Positions 36,492-46,040 of a stretch of DNA of 64,000 nucleotides are shown piece by piece; position 1 is the stretch's first letter; each line of letters opens with the position of its first letter. The position numbers and the translations under genes were made by a program. Below the pieces are notes generated by a model, which saw only the letters and a program-made list of their open reading frames with translations, ran no database searches and was not told where the DNA came from. This DNA comes from Candidatus Nitrosocosmicus oleophilus (GTDB lineage Archaea; Thermoproteota; Nitrososphaeria; Nitrososphaerales; Nitrososphaeraceae), in assembly GCF_000802205.1 (NCBI RefSeq), contig NZ_CP012850.1, positions 1,798,001 to 1,862,000 on the forward strand. Reading direction: 5' to 3'.

Positions 36492-36882
36492 TTATTCTAC
36501 GCTCCTCTCATTGCTATTTGGCAGGTCCATTACACTACCTTTATTTGGCTTGTCTGGCTGTTCTAGAACTCTATCATCTTGTATAGGTGCCGAAGGACCT
36601 CTTGGTGAAGGTGTATCAATATAGGCTTCAGTGCAACTGCTTGGTGGAACTGTGTTTAAGCACGTTTGACACCAATTGATGGTTTTTCCAGGATTCAGTA
36701 TATCGGGCTCATCCCAGCAACACGTAATATATACATCTTCCTTACCATCAGGGGGCATCATTAATAGAGCATTCATTTTTGCTACCAAAATTTGGATCTG
36801 GTGGTAGAGCAAATACCACAGGCGCGCTAAAAGCCAAACATATCAAAACAGATGCTAAAGCAATATCGCTTTTGGCTTTCAT
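36492..36882 (-). pseudogene. Cys-rich secreted protein, frameshifted at a C5 run
   Basis: The signal peptide frame (MKAKSDIALASVLICLAF, cut near VVFA) runs to LPPDPNFGSKNECSINDAP and a stop. One fewer C in the homopolymer at 36751-36755 would join it to PDGKEDVYITCCWDEPD, NWCQTCLN and SSCTEAY and a Pro/Asn-rich tail ending at 36492. The Cys pattern matches the broken gene at 13724-14224. The sequence may be a real frameshift or a homopolymer error. No catalytic motif. Confidence 0.65.
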
Positions 36883-37270
36883 TAGGATAAAAACTCTCTT
36901 TTAATCCTAATTTCTAGACTATAATTATGATGAATAAGTTTTTCACGTACTTGGCTATAATTGATTGTATACATAAATCTCGATAAATGTCAGAAATATT
37001 TGAGAATGTCTAACTAATTCTAAGAATTTTAGACTAACTACAACATCTAACTAATTCTAAAATTTTTTAACTAACAAAACAATAACCTAACTTGAAATCA
37101 TTAGACTAGTTAAAGACAACTGGCCCGGTGGTATGTGAAACAAATTTGACTCGATTTTATCACTATTTTATAATAAATAACATGACAATTCGTGAGTATT
37201 GCTTTAAGTAGACCTATTGATCATCAAAAAAACAAAAAAGAGATTTAGTAAAACAGTAGTTTGATTGCTA
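36883..37270. other. Intergenic, nothing recognised
   Basis: AT-rich, with a short GGCCCGGTGG stretch at about 37119-37128 that echoes bases upstream of copy C. No gene. Confidence 0.4.
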
Positions 37271-37777
37271 CTACTTAGTTAGACTATTACCACTTCCTAT
37301 AGGTTGGTTAGCATTTGGGTTAGGTGGATTATAAGGACAACCTAAAGCTGAACAGGTGATAACTCCTTCTGGTTTTTCGCTTCCATCAAGTGGTACACAA
37401 ATAGGGTTAGGGCTATTGGGGTCGTATCCATACCCAGGCGTACAACCTATGGTTATTAATGTCGAATTGCTGTTGACTACAGGTAACTTATTTCCTATAA
37501 TTGAATTGTCTGAGATACTCGAATTGTTTTGTACTTCACCTGTGGATTCTTCACCTGTGGATTCTTCACCTGTGGATTCTTCACCTGTGGATTCTTCACC
37601 TGTGGATTCTTCACCTGTGGATTCTTCACCTGTGGATTCTTCACCTTGTTGAGGAATAGCAGAACCATAAACTGTATTTTCAATATCCATCGAATAAGAA
37701 GATAATAACGCGACAGTGACCATGGAAGTTATTAATGCAAATAGCATGGCGATTAGGAAAATGGGTTTATTAGCCAA
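37271..37777 (-). CDS. Exported protein with TGEES repeats
   Basis: A 168-residue membrane-anchored or secreted protein. The N-terminal helix (IFLIAMLFALITSMVTVALL) is a signal or anchor. Seven copies of the acidic pentapeptide GEEST form a spacer. The C-terminal domain has four Cys (IGCTPG, ICVPLD, ITCSALGC) and Pro/Asn repeats (YNPPNPNANQP). Related Cys motifs (GCTPGYGYDPNSPNP) suggest a small disulfide-bonded module. Function unknown. Confidence 0.75.
   Translation of the reverse strand: MANKPIFLIAMLFALITSMVTVALLSSYSMDIENTVYGSAIPQQGEESTGEESTGEESTGEESTGEESTGEESTGEESTGEVQNNSSISDNSIIGNKLPVVNSNSTLITIGCTPGYGYDPNSPNPICVPLDGSEKPEGVITCSALGCPYNPPNPNANQPIGSGNSLTK
37534..37645 (-). repeat. 15-bp tandem repeats encoding GEEST
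   Basis: About seven and a half perfect 15-bp units in the gene above. Simple coding minisatellite, expected to vary in number. Confidence 0.9.
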
Positions 37778-38038
37778 TTTTATTCAGATATTGATTCTCA
37801 GAGTATTATAAATACGTTTAAGCGTAAATAATGATAAGGTTTTCTTTGTTATCAACTGAATTTTTTTATAATCTTTTTTAATAATATCGACAGTTTAGAA
37901 TTACTATATCTCTAATTTTAAAATTAAGTTGTTACTAAATTAAATCGGCAGCGCAGTCGGATTATGTGACCTAGGATATAAGGGATCGATAAATGTCATG
38001 AGACCATCGTCAACTACCGATTAGAACTTTGGAATTAT

Positions 38039-38296
38039 CTAAATTTGAAGGGGAGACTTGCTATCTAATGCATTGTTAGACTTGTCCATTGACCAGGTAC
38101 CGGATTCGTCGTCATTATTGTCCATGGAGCCACCATCATCTGAATCGTCGTTGTTACCTGATGATGATGATGATGAGGAGGGGCCACCATCATCGCCATC
38201 CTGTGGTGACCCGCTAGCATACATGATGGCTGAAGTAGGTAACACAAACAATAAAGTTACTATCAAAACTAATAGCAAATTAGTTATTCTATACAT
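38039..38296 (-). CDS. Small acidic secreted protein
   Basis: An 85-residue exported protein. Signal peptide NLLLVLIVTLLFVLPTSAI, then an Asp/Gly/Ser-rich low-complexity stretch (DGDDGGPSSSSSSS, then DDSDDGGSMDNNDDESG). I take ATG 38296 (MYRITN) as the start, because the upstream Met would extend the signal peptide unnaturally. It may bind Ca2+ or be a surface coat component; this is inference. No family recognised. Confidence 0.55.
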   Translation of the reverse strand: MYRITNLLLVLIVTLLFVLPTSAIMYASGSPQDGDDGGPSSSSSSSGNNDDSDDGGSMDNNDDESGTWSMDKSNNALDSKSPLQI

Positions 38297-38554
38297 GTTT
38301 CTCTTATAGGGCACATACATAAAAAGACATTGCCATGTGTGATTAGTCAAAGTGAATGATTGTGAACGAGAAAAAGTCTATTCTCATTAACACATCATAT
38401 GCTGACACTTTTTATTTTTGCTTTCTGAATATTGATATCTTCATATTTCTGATTTATTCAAAGTATTTGCAGATGATGACTTTATAGTGATTATAATGAT
38501 TGGGAGTCTTCTAGTTTGTTTGTCATATGATCCATGAAATGGGGTGTGTATATG

Positions 38555-38718
38555 ACAAACTGAAGTTAATGCACTGTCTCAATTACTTGGTCAATACTAC
38601 CACCATCAGAAGATGCCATAGGTTTTAGTAACAATATTAACATCCAGGTTCAAGGAAACTCGGGTAATAACGTAGGTGGCCTATCAGGCGGTAATAATGT
38701 ATTGTATTCGGCTTGACC
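38555..38718 (+). pseudogene. Scrap of a secreted Asn/Gly-rich protein
   Basis: Codons read ITWSILPPSEDAIGFSNNIN, then IQVQGNSGNNVGGLSGGNNV and a TGA. The sequence looks like the C-terminal end of a secreted repetitive protein, but no start or signal peptide is in frame upstream. Support is compositional only. Confidence 0.35.
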
Positions 38719-38999
38719 CATATTCCAAGAACAGTCAATTATACAGAATAGTACTTTTGAATCCTAAAGATAGCGATCGCAAATTATACAAGATAAGTGG
38801 ATTATCCATATCAATGAAAAAAACCGACTCTTTTCTTTTCTAAAGTGAATAGTTACGAGACAGGCTGACTTGATTATATCAGATAGTTACTATAAATAGG
38901 TAGCTGGTTCGGTGGAAATCATGATGATATCCACATGAGTTGAATGTATCACAAAATTAAATTATCCCACATGGAAATACGGATACCAAATTTGGAATG

Positions 39000-40904
39000 T
39001 TAATGTTTTCTCTTTGATATCTCGAGGAAAAAATATACTATTGCAATGATTTCAAATCTACCCGCAATCATATTAAAAATAAGAGATATTTGAGAAATAT
39101 TACTCATAGTTGGAGAGGTTATCCCTGTGGTAATCCCAGTTGTTGTCAATGCAGAAACCGATTCAAAAAGCGAATTCAAAAAGCCCTTTTGCTCAACAAC
39201 CCATAATATAATCGCGGTGGCAAAAGATACAACAATAAATAAAGCTATAATTAGTAGGGCCTCTCTAAATGTTTTTTCTTCCTTTATCTTTTCAGATTTT
39301 GACTCATACTTGTTATGGGCTTGATTATTATACCGCGATGAAACTCCAGAGATGGACTTTGTCGAATCATCTGCGATAAATCTTTTTTTTGTTATTTTCT
39401 GCACAATTTGGAGAATTCTTCCTACCTTAATACCGCCAGCCATCGAAAAAGCCGTACCACCAATTAACATTATTATTATCAATAAAATCTTGCCTTCATC
39501 TGATAACACAGACATTTCAATAAACTGAAAGCCAGTGTTAGTAGAGGCGCTTATGACCTGAAACATGGCAAACATCGGCTTCGATGAAAAGTCTGTAGAT
39601 GCAATCAAAAAGTAAAAAACAACAATTGAAATGGCGGTGATGGCCAAAAATGTGTAAATTTCAGGTCGCATCTTTGTTGTGTGCATTTCTTTACTAAAAA
39701 TAGCGTAGTGAAATGCGAATGGAAGAGCAGAGATAATCATTGCGGACATGAGAATAAACATCTGGGCAGTGTCCTGAATGTTGAGCGCGGTGGAACTTGG
39801 AACGAAACCTCCTCCAGTGATGGCACTAAATATTAGCGAAAGGTTGTAGATAGTGCTCTCATACCCAAATAAATAGAGCAGAGTGGTCAACAATACCGTA
39901 TATATCGTGAATATGACGGCTATTGTCAAAAGCAACTGCTTTAGTCTTAGGGCCACTCCACCAATCATACTCTTCATGTGGGCAAGTTTTTTCTCAGGGT
40001 AAAAGAAGGCCATAATTAGGTAAACGAAACTTAAGCCCCCAATCCACTGGGTAAAAGAGCGATAAAAGTCAAAGCTTTTTGGCAAGTCTTCAGGATGCAT
40101 AATCTCACTAAGGCCCGTTGTGGTAAACCCCGATGCACTTTCAAAGAAGCTCTTAACAACTAGAGAAAAAGGATCAAGGTTCTTGTAAAATGGGTTGACA
40201 TACATATATGGTATACTTCCAAAAAAACTCAAAAGGATAAAACTTGAAACCATTAGAACTGATGCCTGCCGCAGATTCATTGGTGTTTTTTCACCATACG
40301 CGTTTAATACAAAACCCGTTACAAACATGAATGTGATGCACAAAAATATACCAGCCGCGGATTCTAGCTCTCCCATCGCGATTGCGAGCATGGCCGGGCC
40401 AATAAACAAAAGACCCGCAAACTGCAGTATAAAACCAAGGTTGCCCCATATCGGTTTATAATGTTCCCTAATTACTACTCTATATGGTCTAAATGTTTTC
40501 TCCAATACAGAAGTCCTAATAGCGTGAGCAAGGCCTTCCTGGGTCACAATACCCAAGATATGTATGTTATCAGTGACTGGGATTCTTTTTATTACATTTA
40601 ACCTCATAAGCTCAAGGGCTTGTCTTGCATTAGCCCTTGCAGATATTGTTATGATGGGTGAAGACATAATACTCTTTAAAGAAACCTGGTCTGAATCTTC
40701 GCCTTTCATAACAATTTTGTCTAAAATATCGCTGTCGGTAATAATACCGACATATTCATCTTTTTTATTCTTGACAATGATTGTTTCAGCTTTTTTATCA
40801 TGCATCAGTTTGACAGCGGAAGCTGCGTCTGTTTCTTCATCCAATATAACAAGCTGATGATGCATGTATGAGATGACGGAGCGATCGAGGGGTTCTGTGA
40901 CCAT
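39000..40904 (-). CDS. trkH: TrkH-type K+ transporter with N-terminal CBS pair
   Basis: A 634-residue potassium-uptake protein. The N-terminal 135 residues hold two CBS motifs (MHDKKAETIIVKNKKDEYVG, MRLNVIKRIPVTDNIHILGI) that normally sense adenine nucleotides. The membrane part is a four-repeat TrkH/KtrB pore with filter segments SGFTTTGLSE, TGGGFVPSS, STNTGFQ and LTTTGITTG. A basic cytoplasmic loop (SKSEKIKEEK) precedes the last helices. Bacterial systems use a separate TrkA/KtrA gating protein, and here the CBS fusion may replace it. It diverges from a Na+/H+ antiporter gene, forming a monovalent cation unit. Confidence 0.9.
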   Translation of the reverse strand: MVTEPLDRSVISYMHHQLVILDEETDAASAVKLMHDKKAETIIVKNKKDEYVGIITDSDILDKIVMKGEDSDQVSLKSIMSSPIITISARANARQALELMRLNVIKRIPVTDNIHILGIVTQEGLAHAIRTSVLEKTFRPYRVVIREHYKPIWGNLGFILQFAGLLFIGPAMLAIAMGELESAAGIFLCITFMFVTGFVLNAYGEKTPMNLRQASVLMVSSFILLSFFGSIPYMYVNPFYKNLDPFSLVVKSFFESASGFTTTGLSEIMHPEDLPKSFDFYRSFTQWIGGLSFVYLIMAFFYPEKKLAHMKSMIGGVALRLKQLLLTIAVIFTIYTVLLTTLLYLFGYESTIYNLSLIFSAITGGGFVPSSTALNIQDTAQMFILMSAMIISALPFAFHYAIFSKEMHTTKMRPEIYTFLAITAISIVVFYFLIASTDFSSKPMFAMFQVISASTNTGFQFIEMSVLSDEGKILLIIIMLIGGTAFSMAGGIKVGRILQIVQKITKKRFIADDSTKSISGVSSRYNNQAHNKYESKSEKIKEEKTFREALLIIALFIVVSFATAIILWVVEQKGFLNSLFESVSALTTTGITTGITSPTMSNISQISLIFNMIAGRFEIIAIVYFFLEISKRKH

Positions 40905-41060
40905 TATTGTTTCAGATTAAAGATCGACTTTATTCAGCGATGTTTAAACTTTACTTGTTGTATGGTGATAATGATGCAGGCAAGCAATGACAAACTCACG
41001 TTTATTTACTAGATGTAAATGATTTATTTTGGGCTGTGACTGAATATCACTAATGACTAT

Positions 41061-42326
41061 TTGATTCTTGTTTTCTTAGGTACAATATTTGTTGCCTCTT
41101 TTTTGGAATCAAGGACCAGAATTCCATATACTATGATGTTGGTGGGATTGGGAATTATAATCAGCCTTGCAACTTTGCTCGTTAATGGATTTGACCAAAT
41201 AAAAATTGACTCTAACTTAATAATAAATTTTGTAATTCCTCCACTCATTTTTGAAGCAATGATGAGAATCGACTACAAAGACTTTACGAGGGTAAAGATT
41301 TCTGTTCTCTTGCTATCTACCATAGGAGTGGCCATCACAACTATTGTTGTGGGATTATTATTAATGTACTTTCTACATCTACCGTTCCAATTGGCATTCT
41401 TATTTGCAGCATTAATTTCGCCTACAGATGCTGCCATAGTCATCAAGACTTTTAAAATGATAAAGGTACCTCGATTGCTTTCAACAATTGTTGAAATGGA
41501 GTCTTCTTTTAATGATGCGACAGGTATAATTATTTTTACAGCAGTTGCTGGAATAGTGTTTGGTGCAGTGCCGACATTTACCAATGACGCCATTGGAGAT
41601 TTTTTTGCAACGGGTATCAATGAAAAAACACAAATGAACTTGGATATATTGCGTGAAATTGGCCTATTTCTTCTAGTGTCCCTTGGGGGAGTAGCAGTTG
41701 GTTTGGCAATCGCAATAATAACTAACAGGCTTCACAGTCTGATGAATAATCCTTTTTCAGAGATATCATTAACTATAACTACAGTATTCGGTTCAGCAAT
41801 GGTTGCAAATGCTTTTGGACTTTCGGGTTTAATTGCTGTTGCAACGGCTGGGCTTTATTTCGGTAATGTAACTATGAGAAAGGAATCCTCGATGAGCAAA
41901 GAAGTAAGAGACACGGTATCTAACTTTTGGGATATTGCAGCTTTTTTTGCCAACTCTTTGGCTTTTCTTTACCTTGGAGTAACCATGAACATAGTAAGCA
42001 TTGGCCAGGAAATGCCCCTTATAATCCTGGTTTTTGTGGTGGTGTTAATAGGTAGGGCATTGTTTACATATCCCATTCTTGCATTGGTAAACAAATTTAC
42101 TACGGAAAGTGTTCCTTTGTTTTGGCAAAACATTATAATGATTGGAGGGATGAGGGGAGCGATATCTGTAGCCTTAGTAACGTCTCTTCCACAAAGTGAA
42201 ATGAAAACCAGTCTTGAAACAATAACTTTTGGAGTTGTATTACTATCCTTGGTTATACAGTATATCGTCTTGTCAAAATACATTAAGCGAGTAAATGCAA
42301 AGTTTGACGATAGTATCAAAGTATAA
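41061..42326 (+). CDS. CPA1/NhaP-type Na+/H+ antiporter
   Basis: A 12-13-helix cation/proton antiporter of 421 residues. Hallmarks are the PTDAAIVIKTF segment in the fifth helix region, the Asn-Asp pair FNDATGIIIF, and SALITGGMRG-like RGAISVALVTSLP late in the sequence. It exports Na+ (or K+) in exchange for H+. The TTG at 41061 is the only sensible start; the earlier ATG is out of frame. It is divergent from trkH across 156 bp, suggesting joint regulation of Na+/K+ balance. Confidence 0.92.
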   Translation: MILVFLGTIFVASFLESRTRIPYTMMLVGLGIIISLATLLVNGFDQIKIDSNLIINFVIPPLIFEAMMRIDYKDFTRVKISVLLLSTIGVAITTIVVGLLLMYFLHLPFQLAFLFAALISPTDAAIVIKTFKMIKVPRLLSTIVEMESSFNDATGIIIFTAVAGIVFGAVPTFTNDAIGDFFATGINEKTQMNLDILREIGLFLLVSLGGVAVGLAIAIITNRLHSLMNNPFSEISLTITTVFGSAMVANAFGLSGLIAVATAGLYFGNVTMRKESSMSKEVRDTVSNFWDIAAFFANSLAFLYLGVTMNIVSIGQEMPLIILVFVVVLIGRALFTYPILALVNKFTTESVPLFWQNIIMIGGMRGAISVALVTSLPQSEMKTSLETITFGVVLLSLVIQYIVLSKYIKRVNAKFDDSIKV

Positions 42327-42693
42327 AGTAACAAAAAAGTATAGAACCAATAGAAAAGGTCTAAAATAAATCATTTCCTTTAATCTAAATGAAATATTAT
42401 TTCTCAGAATACAGCGATATTCTCTTTTTTTTTAGAACTAAAACAATTATACGTAATTCATTGTAATTCGGATACTTTATTCCTAAAGTAGTAAAATGTA
42501 ATATTAGATAAATGTAATTTTAATGGCTTTCATATAAGACAGTAGTCATCCATTATTAAGTTGTAAAACATATTTTTGGAAACAAGATTATCACATATCG
42601 AGAGAATTTCGAATCAAACTATATCATTATTAAACTATTATATACAAAAAAACGAGGTGGGGTGTTGGTTTTATCACAACTCAAAATGCTATA
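42327..42693. other. Intergenic, nothing recognised
   Basis: Very AT-rich spacer without a supported frame or RNA. Confidence 0.45.
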
Positions 42694-43273
42694 ATGCCCA
42701 TGCATCCAGAAGATGAAGCAAAGACCATATCAGAATATGATTATGGTTTACATTGTTTGGTTATCTACTCTGATTTATCTATGTTAAGGCAATTTTACTC
42801 ACATTATATACCTAAACAAATCAAGCACAAAAAAAAATTTATTCAAATCATGCCTTTCTATGAAACAGAAGAATCTGTTAGACAAGTTCTCTATGAAGGA
42901 TACAAAAGATTTAACACTGATAAAATTAGAGAAGGAGAGGTAGAAGAGAAAAAATATTGTAAATTTAACAAGAAGAGAAAATTTATCTAACCCAGAGATA
43001 ATCAAGGAAATACATCAGGAAATAGTATTAACTTTTCAAATAAAATCTAAGTGGGAAATTCAGAGAAACGCTAATCTGTCTAAATATGATGTAATCACTG
43101 TTTGGGTAAAATGCAAGAATTGTTCTCAAATTTATCCAATTCCGATAGAAATCGAGAAAGAAAAATTAGATCAGATGGAATGTTACCATTGTAAAAATAA
43201 TACTATGGAGTTTTATAATTTTGAACAAGAAATGAACAAATTGTTTCGAAATAGATATCTAGATAGGTATTAA
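42694..43273 (+). pseudogene. Sensor-like/zinc-ribbon gene with A6 frameshift
   Basis: The first frame (LHCLVIYSDLSMLRQFYSHY, KKKFIQIMPFYETEESVRQV) resembles the start of the thaumarchaeal MEDS/DcmR-type sensory domain. At the A6 run 42949-42954, dropping one A joins it to a second coherent frame: EEKNIVNLTRRENLSNPEII, then KCKNCSQIYPIPIEIEKEK and CYHCKNNTMEFYNF, ending 43273. The second frame has no start of its own. The zinc ribbon C-x2-C...C-x2-C is complete. One gene with a one-base insertion is the simplest reading. Confidence 0.6.
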
Positions 43274-43471
43274 TTACGAACTTTATCTGATGGAAATGCA
43301 CACTCCTTCCACCGGTGCTCTAGATATATTTATTTCATGTAGATATCTATCTAACTTGAGGATACTTGTTCAATGAAATTCATATTGCACGTAGAAAAAT
43401 TGCTTGCCTTCCATTGTAAGAGCCTACCCATCTATGAGATGGATCTTCATCTGATGGTTTACGTGGGGAAT

Positions 43472-43693
43472 TTAGATACCTTTAATGTTGAATTCCGTCT
43501 GTTCTACTAAAATATAATCACAAACTAACTTTGTATTGATCGGATTGATTTTTGCTAACCTCTTTAATGCAGTATTGAAATAAGGTCGTGACAAAGATTT
43601 AGTTATTAGTTTAATATTTCTATCGAGATCTAAATCACTATAAAAATCAGGGGTGTTATTCCCTATCAAATTACTATCCCCCAGATTAGCCAA
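43472..43693 (-). pseudogene. N-terminal fragment of an archaeal integrase
   Basis: The 73 residues read MANLGDSNLIGNNTPDFYSD, then LIKSL-like RPYFNTALKRLAKINPINTK and VCDYILVEQTEFNIKG. This resembles the start of the SAM-like N-terminal DNA-binding domain of archaeal tyrosine recombinases. The rest of the gene is missing. It begins 60 bp downstream of the tRNA-Ser 3' end on the same strand, the place expected of an integrase after insertion into a tRNA gene. Confidence 0.55.
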
Positions 43694-43752
43694 GAATAAT
43701 TAAAATTTTCAAACTTGGTATATAACATTTGATGAAGAACCCACATTTAAGG

Positions 43753-43853
43753 CGCCGGGAGAGGGATTTGAACCCTCGAGGCCCTCACGGGCCACAAGCT
43801 ATATAGTTTCCTAATTTCCAGGCTTGCGCCCTTCCAGGCTAGGCGACCCCGGC
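43753..43853 (-). tRNA. tRNA-Ser(GGA) with intron
   Basis: Acceptor stem GCCGGGG pairs with TCCCGGC, discriminator G. A long variable arm marks class II. The anticodon stem CAAGC/GCTTG encloses a 22-nt loop: CTGGAA, a 15-nt intron ATTAGGAAACTATAT, then A. Removing the intron leaves a 7-nt loop with GGA. T-arm GAGGG-TTCAAAT-CCCTC. Spliced length about 86 nt, normal for Ser. CCA is not encoded. Confidence 0.95.
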
Positions 43854-43915
43854 TTTTGATTAGATGATAATTGTCCTCTTTTTATGTATATCTAATATTA
43901 ATTTATTTTTTAAAA

Positions 43916-44080
43916 CTAGCTCATTTCTATCCTGTCGATCATACGGCCGGACAGCAAATCAAATTTATATATCTTTGAATGGCCCGTGCTAGCTTTATGA
44001 TCTTGAACATCGGAATAAAATAGAAAATTTTGATTACATTGAGTACATACCCAAACAATATTTAGATCTTTGTCATTCAT
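43916..44080 (-). CDS. 54-residue C2H2 zinc-finger protein
   Basis: A short ATG-started gene. It reads VWVCTQCNQNFLFYSDVQDH, then KASTGHSKIYKFDLLSG. This gives C-x2-C-x12-H-x5-H, a complete classical C2H2 finger, preceded by an acidic start (MNDKDLN) and followed by a basic beta segment. Archaea, in particular Thaumarchaeota, have few but real single-finger proteins of this size. It is expected to bind nucleic acid or a protein partner. It lies 63 bp upstream of tRNA-Ser on the same strand. Confidence 0.7.
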   Translation of the reverse strand: MNDKDLNIVWVCTQCNQNFLFYSDVQDHKASTGHSKIYKFDLLSGRMIDRIEMS

Positions 44081-45170
44081 CTCTTTGTCTAAGCATACGA
44101 TTCAAACATACGATATAAGCAGTTTGAAAACAAATAATGTTAATTTATTTTGATTATTCTTTAGTAAAAATAACTCCAATTATTATAACGAGAAAGTGTA
44201 AATAACTATTTTAATACAGCGCTGTTTAGATTGTTTATTACATGATATTTCTATGTATTAATCAAACTCTCTTGACATCGTTAATAAACGGTTGCCATAA
44301 TTCATAAAGTACTTTTTTTGGATAAGTTTATAGTTGGTTAATTTCCCAGGATTGTTCTTTTTCAAACCGTGAAAAACACAGAAAATGTCCGTCCTGAATT
44401 AGTAATTGATCAACTTTTATACTCTGTGATACAAAAACAAATCCAATCATTACTAAACGATATAATCATTCCTTCATTAAAACATGTGTTAAGAATAATT
44501 TATTGCAAATCTATTTTATTCAATTATTCATGATCTTGTAAAAGTCACTAGGGATACATGTGTAGAGGATTTAAGGAACATGTATTTGAATTCTCCTGAA
44601 CTTTCCAACACCAAAAAAAGTAGAAGCCAAATACGTCATAAAGGACTAGAACCCTAAAATCGACTTTGGTATTCTGTCTTTCAAACAAAAGGATTTCCCC
44701 GAATCTAGATAGATAACTTCAAAGGATTTATTCTATATTCTTTTAGCAGAAAAAATAACAATACGTCATAAATATCAAATAAATTAATTTAGTACGCTAG
44801 AAATAGCATACTTTTAGATGAACGTATTTCATCGGACATTATAAGAGTATGAATAGGGTTAACGAACCAATTGTGGCGTTGCTTCCTCATGTGTTCTTAC
44901 CCCTAGGATTATGTCCGCAATTAGGTTATAGCGAGTATAGCTGCGTTAGAAGTTATTCTTGATTTAGACTTGTCATAATTATAAATTTATCCTTCACGAT
45001 AATCGTATCATCAGTCTAGTACAACTTAGAATGTGGTTTTTTTAATTTCCAATATGTGATAATTCTGAATCGACTCTCACTTTATAGTTTATTTGTCCAC
45101 TAATCATGAAGTTTAACGTGGGGCTGTAAATGATCAACTTATAAATTTAATACTTACAAGATTATCCACA
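44081..45170. other. Gene-free 1.1 kb
   Basis: No frame, RNA or repeat that I can support. A TATA-like ACTTATAAATTTAA at about 45138-45151 precedes the nfo start. Confidence 0.5.
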
Positions 45171-46040
45171 TTGGTCTTAAAATTAGGAGTACATGTGTCT
45201 ATTAGTGGCGGTATTTCAAATTCAGTTGATAACGCTATGAAAATTGGCTGTACCGCATTTCAGGTATTTACCAGAAGTCCAAGACAATGGAAGACTAAAG
45301 AATTGACTTCACATGAAACCGAGATCTTTAAAGAAAAATTAGGCAACAGCCCCATTGATCCTGAATCCGTTGTTGTACATATGCCATACTTGCCTAATCT
45401 TTCGGCACCTACAAGTGAAATGTATGAAAAATCAATATCAGTATTGACAGATGAAATAACAAGGTGTAATTTGTTGGGTATTCCTCACTTAGTTATACAT
45501 CTGGGGAGTCATCTAGGTCATGGACCAAAAAATGGGATAAACCAACTTGTAAAAGCTTGTACTAAATCATTATATGCTTACAACGATCTAGGTCAATCAA
45601 GGAACAAAGTTAAAATCTTATTGGAAAATAGTGCAGGGCAAAAAAATAGTATTGGAAGTCAGATCGGTGAAATGCAAAGCATATTCGATATCCTTGGGAA
45701 AAAAGATTATGGTTTGTGTATAGACACATGTCATTTATTTGCCGCGGGGTATGATTTATCTACTGAAAGTGGTGTATCAGCCCTTGTTGACAATATAGAT
45801 AGTCATCTTGGCTTGGCAAACATAAAAATAATTCATTTAAACGACTCAAAAGGAGAATTAGGATCGAACCTTGATAGGCACTATCACATTGGTTTAGGAA
45901 AAATTGGAGAAAACGGTATTAGATGTTTGGTAAATTACAAGAAACTAAGCCACGTTCCAATTATTATGGAAACTCCTATTGACTCTGTTAGAAATGATAT
46001 TGATAACATCGAATTCGTAAGAAATGTTCTATGCAAGTGA
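45171..46040 (+). CDS. nfo: Endonuclease IV (AP endonuclease)
   Basis: A 289-residue zinc enzyme that cleaves DNA 5' to abasic sites. All metal and catalytic segments are present: LGVHVSISGG, VIHLGSHLGHG, LLENSAGQK, LCIDTCHLFAAGYD, IIHLNDSKGELGSNLDRH and the final IIMETP Glu. The length is that of the standard TIM-barrel family. TTG start at 45171 is preferred, about 25 bp after a TATA-like element. It stands alone. Confidence 0.95.
   Translation: MVLKLGVHVSISGGISNSVDNAMKIGCTAFQVFTRSPRQWKTKELTSHETEIFKEKLGNSPIDPESVVVHMPYLPNLSAPTSEMYEKSISVLTDEITRCNLLGIPHLVIHLGSHLGHGPKNGINQLVKACTKSLYAYNDLGQSRNKVKILLENSAGQKNSIGSQIGEMQSIFDILGKKDYGLCIDTCHLFAAGYDLSTESGVSALVDNIDSHLGLANIKIIHLNDSKGELGSNLDRHYHIGLGKIGENGIRCLVNYKKLSHVPIIMETPIDSVRNDIDNIEFVRNVLCK

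Noticed and set aside
27049-43693. SSV-type split of one integrase gene by integration
   Set aside because: The N-terminal piece reads away from tRNA-Ser, not into it, and the C-terminal piece is 16 kb away with no matching att repeat seen.
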